A stretch of DNA of 6,054 nucleotides from Gammaproteobacteria bacterium (GTDB lineage: Bacteria > Pseudomonadota > Gammaproteobacteria > Eutrophobiales > Eutrophobiaceae): NCBI GenBank assembly GCA_018676275.1, contig JABHFC010000009.1:1-6054 (forward strand). The letters run 5' to 3'. The notes under the pieces are model-generated. The model saw only the letters and a program-made list of their open reading frames with translations. It was not told the origin of the DNA and did not search any database. Made by a program: the position numbers and the translations under genes. This document shows, piece after piece, positions 5,559-6,054 of the stretch (positions are counted from its first letter, which is position 1; each line of letters opens with the position of its first letter).

Positions 5559-5609
5559 TGGTGCCCTGAACAGGAGGTCGAACCTGTGACCTACCGCTTA
5601 GGAGGCGGT
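5559..5609 (-). pseudogene. 3' fragment of tRNA-Arg(CCT): attachment site of the adjacent element
   Basis: On the minus strand this 51-base segment reads as the 3' two-thirds of a tRNA. It has anticodon stem ACCGC/GCGGT around the loop CTCCTAA (anticodon CCT, arginine), variable loop AGGTC, T-stem ACAGG/CCTGT, acceptor strand TCAGGGC, discriminator A and an encoded CCA. The D-arm and 5' acceptor strand are missing, replaced by integrase coding sequence, so it is not a functional gene. The T-loop has eight bases (TTCGACCT) instead of seven, as expected for a copy free to decay. It is the duplicated att core left at one end of an element integrated into tRNA-Arg; the intact tRNA should lie to the right, beyond the window. 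Confidence 0.85.
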
Positions 5610-6053
5610 TGATTTGAATCGAGTTGTGATATCAATAATATTAGACTCTGGTTTTTCTCCATTTATAATAATTACCAGCCAATCATTCCATATCTTCATT
5701 GCATCTTTTTTTGGCTGTAAATAGTCAAAACGGTCATAGTGCTTACTCGAAACATCATGTAGGGCATGGTTATGTAGTCTATCCCTAATTTCCTTGGAAA
5801 TACCAATTTCTCCCATCCTACTTTTTACCGTTCGCCGAATATCTTTCGGGATGAATTTAGTAAAGCCTGAGCTTATTACATCTCCCTTTTTGTTCTTACG
5901 CGGTACGCAGAATCGATTTACAGCTTTACTGATTGAATGGGAAGGCATTAAAAGTTCATTGTTGTTTTTATGAGGAAAAACGTATTCGGATTTTGAGTTT
6001 GTTTGCTTCATATCTCTTATCAGTGATATGGCGAGATCCGAAAGAGGTACAAC
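5598..6053 (-). CDS. P4-type tyrosine recombinase (integrase), C-terminal part; start outside window
   Basis: The minus-strand frame is open to the right edge: upstream of the Met at 6011 it reads VVPLSDLAISLIRDM, the usual core-domain sequence of these integrases, so that Met is internal and the gene is truncated by the window. About 151 residues are visible. Landmarks are VPLSD and YVFPHKN, then PKDIRRT (the HxxR box, usually HDLRRT), RLHNHA (box His) and KHYDRFDYL, which contains the Tyr nucleophile, followed by the family's C-terminal helix KKDAMKIWNDWL. The first box position is Lys instead of His. The enzyme catalyses site-specific integration and excision of an island or prophage. Its last codons and stop lie in the tRNA-Arg fragment, so the element extends rightwards. 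It is not part of the catabolic operon. Confidence 0.9.
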   Translation of the reverse strand, partial: VVPLSDLAISLIRDMKQTNSKSEYVFPHKNNNELLMPSHSISKAVNRFCVPRKNKKGDVISSGFTKFIPKDIRRTVKSRMGEIGISKEIRDRLHNHALHDVSSKHYDRFDYLQPKKDAMKIWNDWLVIIINGEKPESNIIDITTRFKSTAS

Positions 6054-6054
6054 A

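Noticed and set aside
5559..5609. A functional tRNA-Arg gene
   Set aside because: The D-arm and 5' acceptor strand are absent; the upstream sequence is integrase coding, and the T-loop is one base too long.
6009..6011. Met at 6011 as the integrase start, making a 137-residue protein
   Set aside because: The frame continues to the window edge with recognisable integrase core sequence (VPLSD), so this Met is internal.

Overview
The window looks like an accessory region of a gammaproteobacterial chromosome, perhaps marine. The supports for this are moderate-to-low GC, proteobacterial-style operons with clear Shine-Dalgarno sites, a tRNA fragment with encoded CCA, and a P4-type integrase. The species cannot be named from the sequence.

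Positions 2-2905 hold a tightly packed plus-strand gene run. In order it contains the C-terminal end of a UbiD-family prenylated-FMN decarboxylase (cut by the window edge), a 61-residue 4-oxalocrotonate-tautomerase-like protein, an EthD-domain protein, a YqjM-type Old Yellow Enzyme (TTG start, overlapping the EthD gene), and an AhpD/carboxymuconolactone-decarboxylase-like protein. Positions 3026-3484 (minus strand) encode a MarR repressor. It is convergent with the first run and divergent from a second, full-length UbiD-family gene (3659-5179). The 174-base gap between marR and the second ubiD-like gene has an inverted repeat lying across a candidate marR promoter and a perfect palindrome at the expected start of ubiD transcription.

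Together the enzymes look like a catabolic module for an aromatic or other unsaturated, carboxylated compound: decarboxylation (two UbiD homologues), enone or ring reduction (OYE), tautomerisation or a related step, and auxiliary EthD and AhpD proteins, controlled by a ligand-sensing MarR. The substrate is not readable from the sequence. Several members lack residues considered catalytic in their families. The second UbiD has Gln and Ser where the two acids of the Glu-Arg-Glu active site belong, the tautomerase has Ala instead of Pro-1 and Ser instead of Arg-11, and the AhpD-like protein has Arg where the relay Glu normally sits. This clustering of altered active sites is the most unusual signal in the window.

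Positions 5180-6054 are a mobile-element junction. A P4-type tyrosine integrase (minus strand, start outside the window) runs into a 51-base 3' fragment of tRNA-Arg(CCT). Its stop codon is formed by the tRNA anticodon loop, so this is an integrated att site with the element lying to the right. A weaker tRNA-Ser-like 3' end and two pairs of 12-bp-period direct repeats lie between ubiD and this junction, suggesting a second, older element boundary that may delimit the catabolic cluster.
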